DNA of 64,000 nt from Elusimicrobia bacterium GWA2_66_18 (GTDB lineage: Bacteria; Elusimicrobiota; Elusimicrobia; UBA1565; UBA9628): assembly GCA_001799675.1 (NCBI GenBank), contig MGTX01000031.1, positions 62,001 through 126,000 on the forward strand. The letters are read 5' to 3'. Shown piece after piece: positions 1 through 10,086 of this stretch; position 1 is the stretch's first letter, and every line of letters begins with the position of its first letter. A program made the position numbers and the translations under genes. Under the pieces are notes generated by a model that was not told the origin of the DNA, searched no databases, and saw only the letters and a program-made list of their open reading frames with translations.

Positions 1-324
1 CATATTGTTCGTTGAGTGCGCGTAGGAAATTTGTCCAGCTGTCGCATCTTCGGGATCACCGAAGAATATAGCTCCGGTCGCATTATTTGGGGCCAGGATG
101 CTTATGCCGGCATTCCCATCGCTCTCGGCGACAATTTCATCGGCATTGACATGGGCTGTGGCTCCTGATGCCCCTGTCTTGACATGGAGTTTCCCGCCAG
201 GGCTCGTCGTCCCGATGCCGACGTTGCCACCACTCGTTATTCGTACTTTTTCAGTACCCGCTCCGCTCGCCAGCCAGTTTTCTATTGGATCGGAGCCCGC
301 AGCATCAGTAGTGGTTGTGGCCAT
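1..324 (-). CDS. Partial CDS (runs off left edge): tail-fibre / S74-type repeat protein N-terminus
   Basis: Own reading of the minus strand: ATG at 324-322 preceded by AGGGGAC, open for 108 codons to the edge (MATTTTDAAGSDPIENWLASGAGTEKVRITSGGNVGIGTTSPGGKLHVKTGASGATAHVNADEIVAESDGNAGISILAPNNATGAIFFGDPEDATAGQISYAHSTNNM). 'GNVGIGTTSPGGKLHV' is typical of tail-fibre/S74 proteins. Absent from the ORF track because it has no stop in the window. Confidence 0.8.
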   Translation of the reverse strand, partial: MATTTTDAAGSDPIENWLASGAGTEKVRITSGGNVGIGTTSPGGKLHVKTGASGATAHVNADEIVAESDGNAGISILAPNNATGAIFFGDPEDATAGQISYAHSTNNM

Positions 325-426
325 GATTGTCCCCTGAGATTCTGAGTTGCCCAAGCATATTACAACTTTAGTGCCTTGGTGCCTTTGTGGTTCATCCGTC
401 AAAACCCCGTGAATATGGAGGGGGGA

Positions 427-1137
427 TCAGGAAGCCGGGACGGCTAATCGCACCTTGGGGCCATTGGGTCCCGCGGTGAGGGGCCGGAAAGTCCCGATGA
501 GGGCGCGAAAGCGGTCCTCGTACTTGTCGTAGCCGCGCCGCGTGGCCGGATAGCAGAGGACGTAGAAGCCGCCCTCCATGGGGATCAGAGCGTACCCGTG
601 CATGCGCATGTTGATGGACTTCCCCTCGCGATTCTGCTCCAGACCCCAGCGGTTCGAATCGGGGGCCGGAGTCGGGGAGAGGACGATGAAATACTTGGCC
701 TTCAGGCCCGAACCCTTGAGGGTCAGTTCCTCGGGGCGGGCGATGATGACGCGTCCGCCGTCCGCGCGCCGGCCCGGGCCGTAGAGGATACAGTCCTTCT
801 CGCCGTAGACCTGCTTCAGGATCTGGTTGAAGAAATCATCCACGTCGGCGTACATCTCAAGGCGCCCGTCGCGCAGTCGATGCGGCCGGTAGCGCTTGTA
901 CCAGCGCACGCTCAAGCTGGGCGCGCCCAGGAAGAAGTCGCGGTCGAAGGCGCCGATGAATGAAACCTGGGAGAAGGCGTCGCCCTCGCCATCCGTCATG
1001 ACGCTCCAACCCCATGGCGCGGAGACGGTAAAATCACCGAACACGGACTTGGTCTGCGCGTATTTGGGAGGGCTGCAAGCCGCCGAAAAGGCTGCGGCGA
1101 GCACGACAAGAACGGCCAGAGTATGCGTCTTCCTCAC
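427..1137 (-). CDS. Hypothetical lipoprotein
   Basis: 236 aa ORF with N-terminal hydrophobic segment and lipobox-like LAAAFSAAC. Confidence 0.7.
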   Translation of the reverse strand: MRKTHTLAVLVVLAAAFSAACSPPKYAQTKSVFGDFTVSAPWGWSVMTDGEGDAFSQVSFIGAFDRDFFLGAPSLSVRWYKRYRPHRLRDGRLEMYADVDDFFNQILKQVYGEKDCILYGPGRRADGGRVIIARPEELTLKGSGLKAKYFIVLSPTPAPDSNRWGLEQNREGKSINMRMHGYALIPMEGGFYVLCYPATRRGYDKYEDRFRALIGTFRPLTAGPNGPKVRLAVPAS

Positions 1138-1178
1138 GGAACCCGAGTATAACAGGAGAGGAACGCTTTGTCCATGAG

Positions 1179-3011
1179 CTAGCGAGGCCCGCCCACCGAC
1201 AGCTCCAGGCGGCGCAGGCGCGCGATCAGTTCGGCCTCCAGAACCCCGTCGCCCAGGCGATGGGCCGTACGCGCGGCGTCGCGATAGAAAGGCTTGGCCG
1301 CCGCGGCGCGTCCGCGGGCCTCCTGGACGAAAGCGTAGGCCGCCTTGAGCTCCGGATCCCAGGATAGGGCCGGGCGCTCGCGCGCCAATTCCAGAAGACG
1401 GCCGGACTTATCCGTCATCTTGAGCCGGTCCAGAGCGTAAGCCTTCCAGAGCAAGGCCTGCACGCAGTCCGGGGCCTGCAGGGCCCAGGCGTCCAACTCC
1501 GCCAGCACCTTGGCCGCGTCGCGCGGCCGAGCCAAGGCCGCATCGAGGGCGTCGGGCCATAGGCGGTTGGGGGACAGCAGGCGCGGCGGGGTCTGGGCGA
1601 AGAGGAGTGCGTTGGCCCCCGTCATCTTAAGGTAGACCAGCGCGCGATCGTCAGCGTAGGCCAGCCGCCACTGCGCGTCCTCGTCGAGCACGCGCGCCGG
1701 GGCCGCGGCCCGCCGGTTGCGCAGGACCGCGTAGTCGAACTGATAGACCGAGTCCAGGGCCTTAAACAGACGCGGCCACTCCTCGGCCTCGCGGCGGAAA
1801 GTGGCGTTGTACAGACCCGGCCGGCCGTCCACGAAGACCGGCCGTTCGACCCGACCCACCAGTTCGGCGCCGGTTTCGATCTCGTTGAACATGCGCCCGC
1901 GCACGCCGTTGACGGACAGGAAGTTCACCGCGCCCACCAGCGACGGCGTGCCGTAACCACGAATGCGCGACAGGGGCCGAGTCACGGCCTGACGAAAGAC
2001 AAAGAGGAGAGACGCGGCCAGCAGGACCCAGCGGGCCACGCGCGGCCAGGTGTCCTGGCGGGGCCGAAGGAAGTGGCCCAGGGCCAGGGCGATGAGCGGG
2101 CAGGCCGCCAGCGCGGCTAGGGGCCTCATGCCGGGAAGGATCAGAGACAACGCAAGGACATTGGCGCAAGCCAATGTCGTCACAAACTCCTGCTGCAGGG
2201 TGAAAAAGCAGGACGCCAGTCCCGCGGCGGCCAGCACGCCGTAGAGGGATAGCAGCGGCGTGCGCCACGCATCGAGCGCGCCTCCGGAGTCGGAGAAGGC
2301 GTGGGCGAACACGCCCCAGCCGTGCGGGTTCCAAGAGATCAGAAGCGCGCAGGCGACCATCATGGCCCAGTAGCCCAGGCGCTCGCGCGTGGCCGTGCGC
2401 AGGGAGGCCTTGAAAACCTTGAGCCCCACCATCCACAGCGCCAGGGGCGCGGCCGCGCCGTGAAGGTTGCCCCAGAGGGCGGTCAGGATCGCCGCGGCGG
2501 CGGCGGAGGTCCACTGGAAACGGTGACGCGGGCGCAGGAGGCGCACGAACAGAGAGAAGAAGAGGAAGTCGAAGCAGGCCGGCGTCTCGGTGAAGCCCGC
2601 CCAGCCGGCGCAGGCGCCCAGGCACAACAGGGTCGCCGCCACCAGTGGGTTGCCGTGATTGATGGGCAGCAGGAGAGCGAAGGCGCCGGCCAGCGTGACG
2701 CTCTTGACCGCCGAAAGCAACCCCGGCCCGCCGACAGCGTCGAGTTTGGCGAACAGGACGTCCGCCAGCCACGAGTGAGTCGACCACGCCGCGCCCGCCG
2801 CGCCGAAGGAGAAGGTCTCGGTGCGCGGCAGGGTCCCGTCGGCCAGGATCTTCGCGCCGGTGCGCAGGGAAATCCAGGTGAAAGGCTCGTGGACCGAGCT
2901 CATACCCAGAGCGAAGACGAACATGAAGATCATCACCGCCAGCGGCCAGTGCGGGTGATGCGGCTTCTCGTGCGCATGCGCGCCATGGGCGCCATGCGGA
3001 GCGTGGATCAT
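1179..3011 (-). CDS. Multi-TM membrane protein with C-terminal helical (TPR-like) region, unknown function
   Basis: ORF 1179..3242; start placed at MIHAPHGAHGAHAHEK because residues upstream look non-coding. Many hydrophobic segments. Confidence 0.65.
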   Translation of the reverse strand: MIHAPHGAHGAHAHEKPHHPHWPLAVMIFMFVFALGMSSVHEPFTWISLRTGAKILADGTLPRTETFSFGAAGAAWSTHSWLADVLFAKLDAVGGPGLLSAVKSVTLAGAFALLLPINHGNPLVAATLLCLGACAGWAGFTETPACFDFLFFSLFVRLLRPRHRFQWTSAAAAAILTALWGNLHGAAAPLALWMVGLKVFKASLRTATRERLGYWAMMVACALLISWNPHGWGVFAHAFSDSGGALDAWRTPLLSLYGVLAAAGLASCFFTLQQEFVTTLACANVLALSLILPGMRPLAALAACPLIALALGHFLRPRQDTWPRVARWVLLAASLLFVFRQAVTRPLSRIRGYGTPSLVGAVNFLSVNGVRGRMFNEIETGAELVGRVERPVFVDGRPGLYNATFRREAEEWPRLFKALDSVYQFDYAVLRNRRAAAPARVLDEDAQWRLAYADDRALVYLKMTGANALLFAQTPPRLLSPNRLWPDALDAALARPRDAAKVLAELDAWALQAPDCVQALLWKAYALDRLKMTDKSGRLLELARERPALSWDPELKAAYAFVQEARGRAAAAKPFYRDAARTAHRLGDGVLEAELIARLRRLELSVGGPR

Positions 3012-3081
3012 GCGCGTTATTCTACCAGAATGCCGGCGGCGAGTCCGTTTTACGCTACAATGAGGCGCCCGGAGGGACACC

Positions 3082-4230
3082 ATGGATTTTGACCTAAGCG
3101 ACGAGCAAAAAACCATCCGCGACACGGTGCGCAAGTTCGCGGAAACCAAGATCAAGCCCAAGGCCCATGCACTCGACGAGGATGAGGAATTTTCCCTCGC
3201 TCTCACCAAGGAGATGGGCAAGCTGGGCGTCTTCGGTCTCATCGTGCCCGAGGCGTACGGCGGCCAGGGCCTGGACTATCTCTCGTATGTCATCGCCGTC
3301 GAGGAACTGGCCCGCGTGGACGGCTCGCACGCCGCCACGGTCGCGGCCGGAGTGTCGCTCGGCGTGGCCCCGCTCCTCTATTTCGGGAGCGACGAGCAAA
3401 AGAGGAAATATCTCCCCCGGCTCGCGTCGGGAGAAGGACTGTTCGCCTTCGGCCTGACCGAGCCCGGCGCCGGCTCAGACTCGCGCGGCTCCAAGACCAA
3501 GGCGGTCGAGAACCCCGACGGGTCGTGGACCCTCAACGGCGCCAAGATTTTCATCACCAACGGTTCGACGCCGATCACCGACGGCATCATTGTCCAGGCC
3601 GTCAGCGGCGGCACGCCCGACGCGCCCGAGTTCACCTGCTTCATCATGGAGAAAGGCGCTCCGGGCTTCACCGCGAAGACCATGCACAAAAAGATGATGT
3701 GGCGCGCTTCCAATACCGCGGAGCTCTACTTCACGGACGTTCGGCTGCCCGCCTCCTCCATCCTGGGCAAGCGCGGCGCCGGCTCCAAACAGATGCTCAA
3801 GACCCTCGACAGCGGCCGCCTATCCATCGCCGCCATGGGCCTGGGCTGCGCCCAGGGGGCCTATGAAGCCGCCCTCTCCTACGCCCGGCAGCGCCAGCAG
3901 TTCGGCAAGCCCCTCTGCCGCTTCCAGGCCATCGCCTTCAAGCTGGCCGACATGGCCATGAAGATCGACCACGCCCGCACGTTCCTCTACAAGGCCTGCT
4001 GGATGCGCGACACGGGAAAACCCTTCGGCACGGAATCGGCGATGGCCAAGCTCTACTGCTCCGAAGTGGCTCAGTGGGTGGCCAACGAGGCTGTGCAAAT
4101 CCATGGCGGCTACGGCCTGATGAAGGAATTCGACGTGGAGCGCTTCTACCGCGACCAGCGCCTGCTGCAGATCGGCGAGGGCACCTCGGAGATACAGCGC
4201 CTGGTCATCTCCCGCGCCATCGGCTGCTGA
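3082..4230 (+). CDS. Acyl-CoA dehydrogenase
   Basis: 382 aa; MDFDLSDEQKTIRDTVRKFAE, FGLTEPGAGSD, QIHGGYGLMKEFDVERFYRDQRLLQIGEGTSEIQRLVI. Confidence 0.95.
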   Translation: MDFDLSDEQKTIRDTVRKFAETKIKPKAHALDEDEEFSLALTKEMGKLGVFGLIVPEAYGGQGLDYLSYVIAVEELARVDGSHAATVAAGVSLGVAPLLYFGSDEQKRKYLPRLASGEGLFAFGLTEPGAGSDSRGSKTKAVENPDGSWTLNGAKIFITNGSTPITDGIIVQAVSGGTPDAPEFTCFIMEKGAPGFTAKTMHKKMMWRASNTAELYFTDVRLPASSILGKRGAGSKQMLKTLDSGRLSIAAMGLGCAQGAYEAALSYARQRQQFGKPLCRFQAIAFKLADMAMKIDHARTFLYKACWMRDTGKPFGTESAMAKLYCSEVAQWVANEAVQIHGGYGLMKEFDVERFYRDQRLLQIGEGTSEIQRLVISRAIGC

Positions 4231-4237
4231 GGCGCCC

Positions 4238-4873
4238 ATGAGCTCGAAACGGAAGTTCATCATGGGCGTCGCCGGCGGCTCCGGCTCGGGCAAGACGACC
4301 TTTGCGCGCGCGGTCCTCGAGCAGAGCCGGATGGCCGGCATCTCCGGGCAGATGTTTTCGCTCGACAACTACTACCGGCCCCTGGGGCACCTGAGCCTTG
4401 AGGAGCGCAAGGCCTACAACTTCGACCATCCGCACGCAATCGACTTCGACCTGGCGCTCGAACAACTGAAGCGCTTGCGCGAGGGCCAGCCGATCCACCA
4501 GCCGGTCTACGACTTCAGGGCCCACACGCGCAAGGCTGAGCCCCATCTGCTTGAGCCCACCCAAATCATCATCGTGGAGGGCCTCTACGCGCTCTACCCT
4601 CCCGAGCTCCTCGCCCTCTACGACTACAAGATCTTCGTATCGACGGGAATCGCCACCGCGGCCCTGCGCCGCATCTCGCGCGACATCACGGAGCGCGCCC
4701 GGAACGTGGACGGCGCCAAGCACCAGATCCTGACGACGGTCCTGCCGATGTACGAGGCCTACGTCAAGCCGACCCAACGCAATGCCCACTTCTCCATCAA
4801 CTGGGAAGGCGAGGAGATCCCCGAGAAGGCCACCGAGGGTCTCATCCGGATGGTGCGCGACTTTTTCCGCTGA
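4238..4873 (+). CDS. udk: Uridine kinase
   Basis: P-loop GVAGGSGSGKTTFA, SLDNYYRPL, NFDHPHAIDFDL, IIVEGLYAL. Confidence 0.9.
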   Translation: MSSKRKFIMGVAGGSGSGKTTFARAVLEQSRMAGISGQMFSLDNYYRPLGHLSLEERKAYNFDHPHAIDFDLALEQLKRLREGQPIHQPVYDFRAHTRKAEPHLLEPTQIIIVEGLYALYPPELLALYDYKIFVSTGIATAALRRISRDITERARNVDGAKHQILTTVLPMYEAYVKPTQRNAHFSINWEGEEIPEKATEGLIRMVRDFFR

Positions 4874-4917
4874 CCGCGGCTGAGCCCGCCCCCGCGGGTA
4901 TGATAAACTTAACGTGC

Positions 4918-5889
4918 ATGCCCATCTCCCCCCGCCTGCGCATGATCGACGTCGGAGGAAAGTCTCCCACCGCGCGTCGAGCCCAGGCCGTGGGCGCGCT
5001 CAAGATGGGACTGCCCGCCTTGCGCCTGGTGCGGGACGGCAAGCTCCCCAAGGGCGACGCCCTGAAGCTCGGAGAGGCGGCCGGGATCATGGCGGCCAAG
5101 CGCGCCTCGGACACGATCCCCCTCTGCCACCCCCTGCCGCTCGACGCGGTCTGCGTCTCCTTCGAATGCGACGAGTCCCTGCCCGGAGTGCGGGCGCTCT
5201 GCGAGGCCTCGGCCTGCGCCAAGACGGGCGTCGAGATGGAGGCCCTGGCCGGGGTGACGGCGGCCCTCCTGGCGGTCTACGACCTGACCAAGCAGGTGGA
5301 TCCCGCGCTCGAGATCTCCGGAATCCGACTGGAATATAAGGAAGGCGGCAAGAAGGGCTTCTGGCGCCATCCCCTCTCTTCGCCGCTGAAAGCCGCGCGC
5401 CCCGTTAAAGTCTCGAAGTTGGGCCGAGCTTGCGTGATCACCGTCAGCGATCGTTCCAGCCGCGGCCGGCGGGCGGATCGTTCCGGCCCCGTTCTTGCCT
5501 CGGGCCTCAAAGAGCTAGGCTTCACGGTAGACCGGAAAGTCATATTACCCGATGAACCGCGCCAGGTGGAGTCCGAGATCCGCCGCTCGGCCAAAGGCCG
5601 CGTTCTCGTGGCCCTCACCGGCGGCACGGGACTCTCCCCCCGCGACGGCACGCCGGAAGCGGTGGAAGCGGCCTGCGACCGCCTTATCCCAGGCATCGGC
5701 GAGGCCCTGCGCGCCTATGGGGGCCGGCGCCTGGCCCATGCCGCCCTGTCGCGCTCGACGGCGGGCCTGCTCGGGCGCTGCCTGGTCGTCTGCCTGCCCG
5801 GCAGTCCCGGCGGGGTGCGCGACGGCCTGGCGGTCCTAGGCGAACTCGCCCCCCACGCGGTGCACATCGCGCGCGGCGGAGATCACTGA
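4918..5889 (+). CDS. moaCB: Bifunctional MoaC-MoaB/Mog fusion, molybdopterin biosynthesis
   Basis: N-terminal MoaC (MIDVGGKSPTARRAQAVG, TIPLCHPLPLD, KTGVEMEALAGV) joined to MoaB/Mog (ACVITVSDRSSRGRRADRSGP, ALTGGTGLSPRDGTPEA, LPGSPGGVRD). Start set at ATG 4918. Confidence 0.93.
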   Translation: MPISPRLRMIDVGGKSPTARRAQAVGALKMGLPALRLVRDGKLPKGDALKLGEAAGIMAAKRASDTIPLCHPLPLDAVCVSFECDESLPGVRALCEASACAKTGVEMEALAGVTAALLAVYDLTKQVDPALEISGIRLEYKEGGKKGFWRHPLSSPLKAARPVKVSKLGRACVITVSDRSSRGRRADRSGPVLASGLKELGFTVDRKVILPDEPRQVESEIRRSAKGRVLVALTGGTGLSPRDGTPEAVEAACDRLIPGIGEALRAYGGRRLAHAALSRSTAGLLGRCLVVCLPGSPGGVRDGLAVLGELAPHAVHIARGGDH

Positions 5890-5896
5890 CATCTCC

Positions 5897-6142
5897 ATGA
5901 GACGCCGGATCGAACTGTACGGAAGGCTGCGCGACGCGGGCCAGGGCGCCGTCCTCTCCGTCATTCTTCCCGAGAACGCCACGGCCAGACAGGTCCTGGA
6001 CGCGGTCGGATCGGCTCTCGGCCCGAACGCATCCTTGCTCCACGGTTGCGTCCTGGCCGACGGCGAGAACGTCCTCTCCGCCCGCGAGCAAGTGCCGTCG
6101 AAAGGCCGCTTGGCGGTCCTTCCCCCCGTATGCGGCGGCTGA
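5897..6142 (+). CDS. moaD: MoaD-like sulfur carrier
   Basis: 81 aa between moaCB and moaE, C-terminal GG (LAVLPPVCGG). Confidence 0.85.
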   Translation: MRRRIELYGRLRDAGQGAVLSVILPENATARQVLDAVGSALGPNASLLHGCVLADGENVLSAREQVPSKGRLAVLPPVCGG

Positions 6143-6570
6143 CCCGCATCACTTCGTCGCGCCTAAATCCCGCGGCTCTCTCGCGCGCGGTTTCTTCCGC
6201 CCGCCATGGAGCCGCGGCCTCCTTCGTCGGGACCGTGCGCGCCGTCCACGCCGGGCGGCGAGTCAAGGCGGTCAGTTACGACTGCTTCGCGCCCCTGGCC
6301 GAGAAGGAGCTGGCGCGCATCGCCGCCGAAGCGGAGAAGCGCTGGCCCGTCAAAGTCGCCGCCGAGCACCGCATCGGCCTCCTGAGCGTCGGTCACGCGA
6401 GCTTAGCCATCGCCGTCGGCTCCGGCCACCGCGCCGAATCCTTCGAGGCATGCCGCTTCGTCCTCGAGGAGATCAAACGCCGCCTCCCCGTCTGGAAGAA
6501 GGAGCGCTACCTCCGCGGCGAAGGACGGTGGCTGCCGGGCTGCGCGCTCCACCGCAAGAGCGCAACCTGA
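6130..6570 (+). CDS. moaE: Molybdopterin synthase large subunit MoaE
   Basis: AAASFVGTVRAVHAGRRVKAVSYDCFAPLAEKELARIAAEA, HRIGLLSVGHASLAIAVGSGHRAESFEACRFVLEEIKRRLPVWKKE. ATG 6130 overlaps the moaD 3' end. Confidence 0.92.
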   Translation: MRRLTRITSSRLNPAALSRAVSSARHGAAASFVGTVRAVHAGRRVKAVSYDCFAPLAEKELARIAAEAEKRWPVKVAAEHRIGLLSVGHASLAIAVGSGHRAESFEACRFVLEEIKRRLPVWKKERYLRGEGRWLPGCALHRKSAT

Positions 6571-6756
6571 TTTCTTCGGGAAGCCTTAATGGCGGATTCT
6601 TACGTTCATAAAGACGATGAGAATGCAAAATGTCGTTTCTGGAGCCAAAGCCCGCCGTGGCGCGCCCGCTCGCCTCATGCCGAACAGCCGCAGGTCCGCC
6701 ATAATAGACTCGGGCCCGGCGGCCGCTCGCGCGGGGCGCAAGATTGGAGGACGAGT

Positions 6757-7488
6757 ATGACCACTGGACGAACAAATACGGCCCGAAGGGAAAGGAGGCG
6801 CCGCGTCCTGGCTTGGTCCTTGCTGATCCAGTGCGTCTGGATCGCGGGTTTACGCGCTGAGGAGCTTCCCAGCTTGGCGGAATTCAGACAAAGTCTCGCC
6901 GAAATGCAACCCCCGGAACCGCCCCAGGCAGTCCCGCTTCCCGAATCGGACGTGCCTCTTCTGGTCAGGGAACGTTTATGGACCTTGGACTTGGTGCTCG
7001 ACGTGACGGCGGCCGGCGCACCCGTCGGCGTGATCCGATCCGCGTCCGACGGGTTCGTCTTCACCGACTCCCGCGGCCGCGTCATCGTCGCGTCGGAGGG
7101 TCTGGGCGACTTCAAGAACAGGGGAGAAACGACGGCAATGGTCAAGGACGGCGCCGGCGCCGTCATCGGCCAGCTATTCCGCAGCTCGGTCGGGAAACGC
7201 GGGCAGCGCGCCTTCCAGGTCCGCGACGCGGCGGGAAAAGTCGTGGGCGACACGGGGGAGATCTCTTTCGTCGATTCAAGCTTCATCCTGCGTTCACCGC
7301 AAGGCGCGCCGGCTGCCCTTTACAACCGCGAGCGGTGGATGGCGGCTGCGTGGAGCATCGTCCCGGCAGAACCGGGCGTGGACATACGCCTGGCTGCCAT
7401 CATTCTGGCGCATAACACGAGGGAAGACCTGCGCGAATCGAAGCGGCGCCACGCGCCCGAGAGGCGACGCCGGGGCCGGAGCACCTAG
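6757..7488 (+). CDS. Hypothetical exported protein, beta-rich
   Basis: Start at MTTGRTNTARRERRRRVLAWSLLIQCVWIAGLRAEE after AGATTGGAGG. The 'APVGVIRSASDGFVFTDSRGRVIVASEG' strand pattern weakly recalls LURP-one/Tubby-like folds. Confidence 0.6.
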   Translation: MTTGRTNTARRERRRRVLAWSLLIQCVWIAGLRAEELPSLAEFRQSLAEMQPPEPPQAVPLPESDVPLLVRERLWTLDLVLDVTAAGAPVGVIRSASDGFVFTDSRGRVIVASEGLGDFKNRGETTAMVKDGAGAVIGQLFRSSVGKRGQRAFQVRDAAGKVVGDTGEISFVDSSFILRSPQGAPAALYNRERWMAAAWSIVPAEPGVDIRLAAIILAHNTREDLRESKRRHAPERRRRGRST

Positions 7489-7489
7489 G

Positions 7490-8445
7490 TCAGGGGCGGG
7501 TCTCGACTCCGAGCGCGGCCAGGGTCGCCGTGACCCGGTCAATCTCGGCCGCGCGCGTTTTGTGCTCCGCGACCGGGATCTTGTCCGAGACGTTGGCGAT
7601 CTTGGTCACATCCTCGCCGCGGCAGGCGTCGTCGGCGCAGCGCCTCGAAAACTGACACTGGCCGATCGGGTCTAACGTGAAATCCTGATCACCGCGCACA
7701 AGAATACCCTCGACCAAGTTCGTCTCCGCGTTAAACACGGCCGAGCCCGAGTTGCCGCCGTAGGTGTCGAGGTTGGCGACGAAGAAGCCGGGGTTCGACG
7801 AGGCGCGCACATACGCGCCGCCCGCGATCTTAGTCGGCAGGCCGGACGGGTGGCCGATCACGAAGATCGGAGCATCCTTGTCGATCTTGCCGGCAAGGTT
7901 GAGCTTGAGCGGCTTGTGGCCCGCGACTCGACGGTTCAGGCGCACGAGCGCCCAATCGGCGCCGTTATTGACCTGCTCGCGGCCGATGAGCTCCTTGCAA
8001 CCATAGGCATCGTCGGCCGAGACATTGGTCGCGTCCTGGCCCTTCTTATTAATGGCGAAGCCGAACACGAACTTGATGTCCTTGCACGCGTCGATAGAGG
8101 TCACGCAGTGGCCGGCCGTCATGATCACGTCCGGCGCCACGAGCGCGCCGGAGCAGAACGCTCCCGTCGGCTGATCGAAGAAGGGTTCTTGATTGCACAG
8201 CCTCATGCTGTCGCCGTAGACCCGCGTCGCAAGCTGGGCTTTGCCTCCCTGCACCTCCACGTCGCCGGAGTAGAACAGCGCGACCGTCGAGTCGGCCAGC
8301 GACTTGAGCTTCGCGCTGTCGGTCTGATAAACGTCGATGCGATCGTCCCTGCCGTAGATGACCTTCCCGTTCACCTGCGCGGCCGCCGGAGCCGCCAGAC
8401 GCGCCGCGGCCAGGGCCGCGGCGCACACCGTCAGGAGACGTTTCA
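7490..8445 (-). CDS. Secreted trypsin-like serine protease (S1 family)
   Basis: Signal peptide MKRLLTVCAAALAAARLAAPAAAQ; triad contexts MTAGHCV, ADWALVRL, YGGNSGSAVF. Confidence 0.9.
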
Positions 8446-8520
8446 TTGAATGACCCTCCCAGGCAACGCCTTGCGTCTCAGGGATTTCAGCACAAGCGGT
8501 TTGGAGAGTCAAGAGAAAAG

Positions 8521-8560
8521 GAACCAAAAGACCCACATATATGTCAGGCCTTTTGGCCAC
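8521..8560. promoter_or_regulatory. GGCC-TTTT-GGCC element between protease and response-regulator genes
   Basis: GGAACCAAAAGACCC and AGGCCTTTTGGCC; resembles GGTCTTTTGGCC at 27101-27112. Confidence 0.35.
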
Positions 8561-8661
8561 GTCGACAACGCCCGCCATCGCATCGAGGTTGAGGCGCTTT
8601 CGCGCGCATGGTTCGTCAATAATCTGGAAGAAACCTTGTATTTTAGGATATCATACGAACG

Positions 8662-9051
8662 ATGACTCCCCCTAATAAAAAGGTCTTGATCGTGGATGAC
8701 AGCCGCACCATTCAGGAACAACTGCGGATGATCCTAGTCGAGGCCGGGTTCCAGGTTTTTTGCGCATTCGATACCATGCAAGGCATGATGATGACCCAGC
8801 AGATGAAGCCGGACCTGATCATCGTGGATATCCAGATGCCGGCCGGCGGAGGCGGCATGTTGATTCAGCGGCTGAAGACCATCAGCCACACCAGCCAAAT
8901 TCCGCTGATCATCTCGACTTCGCTATCCCGAGAGGAGGCCGAAAAAGTCGCCGCCGGCCACACCAACATCCGTTACGTTCAAAAACCCATCGACCCCGGC
9001 GGCCTTGTCGCGGAAGTCCGCAGCCTGCTCGGCATCATTCCTGATTCCTGA
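8662..9051 (+). CDS. Stand-alone response regulator receiver domain
   Basis: KKVLIVDDSRTIQEQLRMIL, PDLIIVDIQMPAGGGG, STSLSREE, YVQKPID. Confidence 0.92.
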   Translation: MTPPNKKVLIVDDSRTIQEQLRMILVEAGFQVFCAFDTMQGMMMTQQMKPDLIIVDIQMPAGGGGMLIQRLKTISHTSQIPLIISTSLSREEAEKVAAGHTNIRYVQKPIDPGGLVAEVRSLLGIIPDS

Positions 9052-10085
9052 AGCGCAGTTCGGCTCCAGAGGCAGGCGAGCGTCCAGCCGAAAGCCGCGA
9101 TGACGCCGGCCATGAGGCCGGCCTCCCAACCCGCAAGGGAAGGCCCGTGCGGGAGGAACCTCGGCATCACGAGGACGTAAAGATCAAGCCAGTGTCCGAG
9201 GATGACGCCCAGGCCCACCCGGAAGATGACTCTCGAATTCCTTTTGGCGGAGCGCGTCATCAGGACGAAGAAGGGGACCGCCCAGTTCAAGACGACGGTC
9301 AACGCGCTGAGAGCGCCCCAACCGCCGCTCAGGCGCAGGAGGTGGAACCCCGCCTCCTCGGGGAGGTTCGAGTACCAGATGAGGAGGAATTGACAGAACC
9401 AGATATAGGCCCAGAAGGAACTGAATCCAAAAAGAAGTTTTCCAAGGTCGTGATACAGGTCTGCATTGACGACGCGCCGCATCGCGTCCGTCTCGCGCAG
9501 CAGGACGGCCATGACGATGATGACCGCCAGCGCGCATTGGAATGTCCCAGCGAACAGGTAGAGGCCGAACATCGTGCTAAACCAATGAGGCTCCAGCGCC
9601 ATGACCCAATCCATCCCCGCCAAAGTGAATGTGACGGCGAAAACGGCTAGGAACGCCGCGGCCAAGCCCCGCGACGGGCGCTTGAGCAGAGCGAAAATCA
9701 TCGCCGACCAGACGCCGAAGTAAACAAAGAGACGGGAAAACTGGAATGGCCGAAACAGCCACAGTTCCTGGGCATGGGGCAAGTGTCCATGGGCGTGAAT
9801 CCATCCGTAGAGAGAGCGCGCGCCAAAAGCCACGGCAAGAAAAACGAGAACCTCGCCCACGACGACGCTCGCGGCCAGGCACTCGCAGATCCGCCGCAAT
9901 CCGCGGCTCCACGATGCGTCGGAGACGTATTGTATGGCGAGGAAGAGCGCCGCTCCCAGGCTCACCGTGAGAGTGAAGAGACCGGCGAGAAGGGCGTTCG
10001 CCCAGAACCGCTCCGGCATGACGAGAAAGCCGGCCGCGGCCGAGATCGCGCCGAGCCCGACGACCTTGAGCAGCGTGGATTTCAT
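8979..10085 (-). CDS. actF: Alternative complex III subunit ActF (membrane quinol:cytochrome c oxidoreductase subunit)
   Basis: Multi-TM protein, last gene of an act-type operon. Start set at MKSTLLKVVGLGAISAAAG. Confidence 0.85.
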   Translation of the reverse strand: MKSTLLKVVGLGAISAAAGFLVMPERFWANALLAGLFTLTVSLGAALFLAIQYVSDASWSRGLRRICECLAASVVVGEVLVFLAVAFGARSLYGWIHAHGHLPHAQELWLFRPFQFSRLFVYFGVWSAMIFALLKRPSRGLAAAFLAVFAVTFTLAGMDWVMALEPHWFSTMFGLYLFAGTFQCALAVIIVMAVLLRETDAMRRVVNADLYHDLGKLLFGFSSFWAYIWFCQFLLIWYSNLPEEAGFHLLRLSGGWGALSALTVVLNWAVPFFVLMTRSAKRNSRVIFRVGLGVILGHWLDLYVLVMPRFLPHGPSLAGWEAGLMAGVIAAFGWTLACLWSRTALQESGMMPSRLRTSATRPPGSMGF

Positions 10086-10086
10086 G

